Positions 6,741 through 8,866 of a stretch of 8,866 bases of DNA are shown here, piece after piece. The notes beneath the pieces are model-generated. The model was not told where the DNA came from and did not search any database. It was given only the letters and a program-made list of their open reading frames with translations. The first letter of the stretch is position 1. The number at the start of each line of letters is the position of its first letter. The translations under genes and the position numbers were made by a program. The DNA comes from Olsenella sp. (GTDB lineage: Bacteria; Actinomycetota; Coriobacteriia; Coriobacteriales; Atopobiaceae): positions 1 to 8,866 of the forward strand of contig SUUD01000063.1 of the NCBI GenBank assembly GCA_015062715.1, read 5' to 3'.

Positions 6741-7813
6741 GATTCCTCCTTCACGAGCGCTGAGAGCGCGCGGATGACCGCCTGGTTCTCGTCGTGCGTG
6801 CCCACGGAGATGCGCAGGCACCCCTCGAGGCCACGAGCATAGCTGAAGTCGCGCACCAGGATGGAGTGCTCGTCACGCAGGCGCGCCCGCACGACCGAGG
6901 CGCCCGGCACGCGGGCGAGCACGAAGTTGGCCTCGCTCGGCCACACCGTGACGCCGTCGATGGCGCCAAGCCTCTCGGCAAGCAGGCCGCGCTCGGTCAC
7001 GATGTCCTCCACGACCGGCTCGAGCAGGGCACGGTTCCTGATCGCGGCAAGGGCTGCCGCCTGCGCCACCACGTCCACCGAGTAGATCTGGCGGATGGCG
7101 CCGAGCATGTCCACCACGGCCGGGTCGGCCACGAGGTAGCCCAGGCGCACCCCGGCCATGCCGAAGGCCTTCGAGAGCGTGCGCAGGACCATGAGGCGGG
7201 GGTTCTGGGCCACCAGCCCCGCCATGCTGGAGCCTGAAGGCGCAAACTCGACGTAGGCCTCGTCGACGAGCACCAGCGCGTCCGTCTCGTCGAGCAGGCG
7301 CGCGACGAGCGCGGGGTCCACGAGGTCGCCCGTGGGGTTGTTGGGCGAGGTCACGATGACCAGGGCGGCCTCCCTCGCCGCCGCGACGAGGGCGTCGACG
7401 TCGATCGAGAAGGTGCGGGGGTCGCGCCAGACGGCCACGCACTCCGTCTCGCACATCTTGGCGAAGTTCGCGTACTCCGCGAAGTCGGGCGGGCAGGTGA
7501 CGAGGGCATGCCCCGGCCCGCCAAAGGCGAAGAGCAGGTTGAAGAGCAGCTCGTCTCCGCCATTGCCCACGCAGACGTGGCGCGGGCTCACCCCGTGGCG
7601 CTCGGCCAGGGCGCCTCTAAGCTCGCCCGACATGGGGTCGGGGTAGCGGTTGAGGGGCACCCGCGCCATGGCCGCGCGCACCGCGGCGAGGAACTCCTCG
7701 GGCAGCTCGTGGGTGTTCTCGTTGGCCGAGAGGTTGATGCGGCAGGGCGTGAAGGCCGGGTCGTAGGGCTCAAAGCCCGCGAGCGCCGGCCGCACGCGGT
7801 CGAGGACGTTCAC
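6737..7813 (-). CDS. hisC: Histidinol-phosphate aminotransferase HisC
   Basis: HisC transfers an amino group from glutamate to imidazole acetol phosphate, giving histidinol phosphate. The 358-residue fold-type I PLP enzyme shows the expected landmarks: LSANEN (28-33), the cofactor phosphate loop GNGGDELLF (83-91), TSPNNPTG (155-162) with Asn158, VDEAYVEF (183-190) with Asp184, and RTLSKAFGMAGVRLGY (211-226) with the Schiff-base lysine Lys215 and Arg223. Arg334 in CLRISVGTHDEN should bind the substrate carboxylate or phosphate side. The start is a GTG at 7813, 7 nt after the hisD stop. GGGGAGG lies about 10 nt upstream, with a closer AGGG. The N-terminal length matches the family, and no nearer ATG preserves the conserved LSANEN spacing. 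The stop overlaps hisB by 4 nt. Related aromatic aminotransferases share these motifs; the operon position settles the assignment. Confidence 0.97.
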   Translation of the reverse strand: MNVLDRVRPALAGFEPYDPAFTPCRINLSANENTHELPEEFLAAVRAAMARVPLNRYPDPMSGELRGALAERHGVSPRHVCVGNGGDELLFNLLFAFGGPGHALVTCPPDFAEYANFAKMCETECVAVWRDPRTFSIDVDALVAAAREAALVIVTSPNNPTGDLVDPALVARLLDETDALVLVDEAYVEFAPSGSSMAGLVAQNPRLMVLRTLSKAFGMAGVRLGYLVADPAVVDMLGAIRQIYSVDVVAQAAALAAIRNRALLEPVVEDIVTERGLLAERLGAIDGVTVWPSEANFVLARVPGASVVRARLRDEHSILVRDFSYARGLEGCLRISVGTHDENQAVIRALSALVKEES

Positions 7814-7820
7814 GCTGGCC

Positions 7821-8866
7821 CTACCTCCCCTTGGGTGCGTCGAGGTCGCGCGGCCAGGCGTCGCGGTGCACCGACGCGATGTCGTCGAGCGACTCGCCCC
7901 GGGCGGCCCTCAGCCGCAGCCCCACCGAGAGCGCGTGGGACCACAGGCCCTCGGCCTGGGCGAGCGCCTGCACGGAGGGGCCGTCCTGGACCAGGCCGGC
8001 CTGGTTGTAGATGATGACGCTCGAGCGCTTCTGGAAGTCGTAGACGCCCAGCGGGTTGGAGAAGCGTGCGGTGCCGCCCGTGGGCAGGGTGTGGTTGGGC
8101 CCGGCCACGTAGTCGCCCAGGGGCTCGGAGCTCCACTCCCCCACGAAGATGGCGCCGGCGTTGCGGATGCCGCCGAGCAGGTCCTCGGCGTCGGCGCAGT
8201 GCAGCTCGAGGTGCTCGGGCGCGATGGCGTTCACGGCGCCGAGGGCGTCGTCGAGCCCCTCGCAGACCACAATGACACCGTTGTCGTCGAGCGAGGCGCG
8301 GGTTATCTCCTCGCGCGGGCTCTGCCCCACCAGCTCGTCGATGGCGGCCACGACGCGCGCCGGCAGCCCGGGGTCGCAGGTGACCAGGTAGCAGGCGGCC
8401 ATGGGGTCGTGCTCGGCCTGGGCCATGAGGTCGGCGGCCACGATGGCGGGGTGCGCCGTCTCGTCGGCGAGCACGCACACCTCGGAGGGGCCGGCGATCA
8501 TGTCGATGCCGACGTCGCCCGAGACGCGCGACTTGGCGGCCGCCACGTAGGCGTTGCCGGGGCCCACGATCTTCTCGACGGCGGGGATGGACTCGGTGCC
8601 ATAGGCTGCCGCCGCGATCGCCTGGGCGCCGCCCACCGCATAGACCTCGTCCACGCCTGCCACCGAGGCGGCGGCGAGCGTGTAGGGCGAGATGGAGCCG
8701 TCCTTCTGGGGCGGCGTGAGCATGATGACGCGGCCGACCCCCGCCACCTTGGCCGGGATGGAGTCCATGAGGACGGTCGAGGGGTACTGGGCGCGGCCTC
8801 CGGGCACGTAGAGCGCGGCGGAGGCGACCGGGTTCACGCGCACGCCCAGGCGCACGCCGTTGGCCC
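7821..8866 (-). CDS. hisD: Histidinol dehydrogenase HisD, N-terminus outside window
   Basis: HisD oxidises histidinol to histidine in two NAD+-dependent steps with a bound zinc. About 347 residues are visible; the frame is open to the right edge, and full-length enzymes of about 430 residues imply some 80-100 residues missing upstream. The GTG at 8855 is internal, because conserved family sequence ([13 protein letters not shown]) spans it. Counting from that Val: [17 protein letters not shown] (14-30), [16 protein letters not shown] (72-87), [13 protein letters not shown] (96-108), [10 protein letters not shown] (117-126), QAEHD (146-150), APEHLEL (212-218) and [19 protein letters not shown] (247-265). 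Expected zinc ligands Gln146, His149, Asp248 and His307 and catalytic Glu214 and His215 are present. It is the first visible gene of the operon; hisG or other genes and the promoter should lie further right. The TAG stop is 7 nt before hisC. Confidence 0.97.
   Translation of the reverse strand, partial: ANGVRLGVRVNPVASAALYVPGGRAQYPSTVLMDSIPAKVAGVGRVIMLTPPQKDGSISPYTLAAASVAGVDEVYAVGGAQAIAAAAYGTESIPAVEKIVGPGNAYVAAAKSRVSGDVGIDMIAGPSEVCVLADETAHPAIVAADLMAQAEHDPMAACYLVTCDPGLPARVVAAIDELVGQSPREEITRASLDDNGVIVVCEGLDDALGAVNAIAPEHLELHCADAEDLLGGIRNAGAIFVGEWSSEPLGDYVAGPNHTLPTGGTARFSNPLGVYDFQKRSSVIIYNQAGLVQDGPSVQALAQAEGLWSHALSVGLRLRAARGESLDDIASVHRDAWPRDLDAPKGR

Noticed and set aside
5578..6777. Plus-strand open frame opposite hisH and hisB
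   Set aside because: It is a shadow of two catalytically intact his genes.

Overview
The window is a high-GC, densely packed bacterial chromosome segment with nine protein genes (two cut by the window ends), no RNA genes and no insertion sequence. Protein style, base composition and gene content suggest a Coriobacteriia-type actinobacterium (an Olsenella/Atopobium-like gut or oral anaerobe). That assignment is inferred from general resemblance and was not tested by a search.

Left part (1-1775): a minus-strand pair encodes a secreted transglutaminase-like lipoprotein and, 23 nt downstream, the N-terminal part of a type II secretion/type IV pilus F-family (GspF/PilC) inner-membrane protein that runs off the left edge. 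A short divergent promoter region (1601-1775) separates this pair from the next gene. It contains a perfect TATAAT box facing left and a weaker candidate promoter facing right.

Middle (1776-3905): one plus-strand gene encodes a CPA1-type cation:proton antiporter with about 12 membrane segments and an unusually long cytoplasmic tail of about 290 residues. It ends 26 nt from the convergent end of hisF.

Right part (3932-8866): a minus-strand histidine biosynthesis operon is transcribed in the order hisD-hisC-hisB-hisH-hisA-hisF. hisD is cut by the right edge and lacks its N-terminus. The genes cover glutamine-dependent IGP synthase (HisH+HisF), the ProFAR isomerase (HisA), IGP dehydratase (HisB), histidinol-phosphate aminotransferase (HisC) and histidinol dehydrogenase (HisD). 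Key catalytic residues are intact in all of them. The D-C-B-H-A junctions are overlaps or a 7-nt gap, typical of translational coupling. The A-F junction is the exception: 72 nt holding a three-armed palindromic repeat whose first bases supply the hisA stop codon. hisI and hisE do not follow hisF here, and hisG is not in the window.

Most of the window is ordinary housekeeping. The items most worth a second look are the repeat lodged in the his operon, the pairing of a transglutaminase-like lipoprotein with a pilus/secretion F protein, and the antiporter's long tail. I see no clear evidence of a new defence or mobile system.
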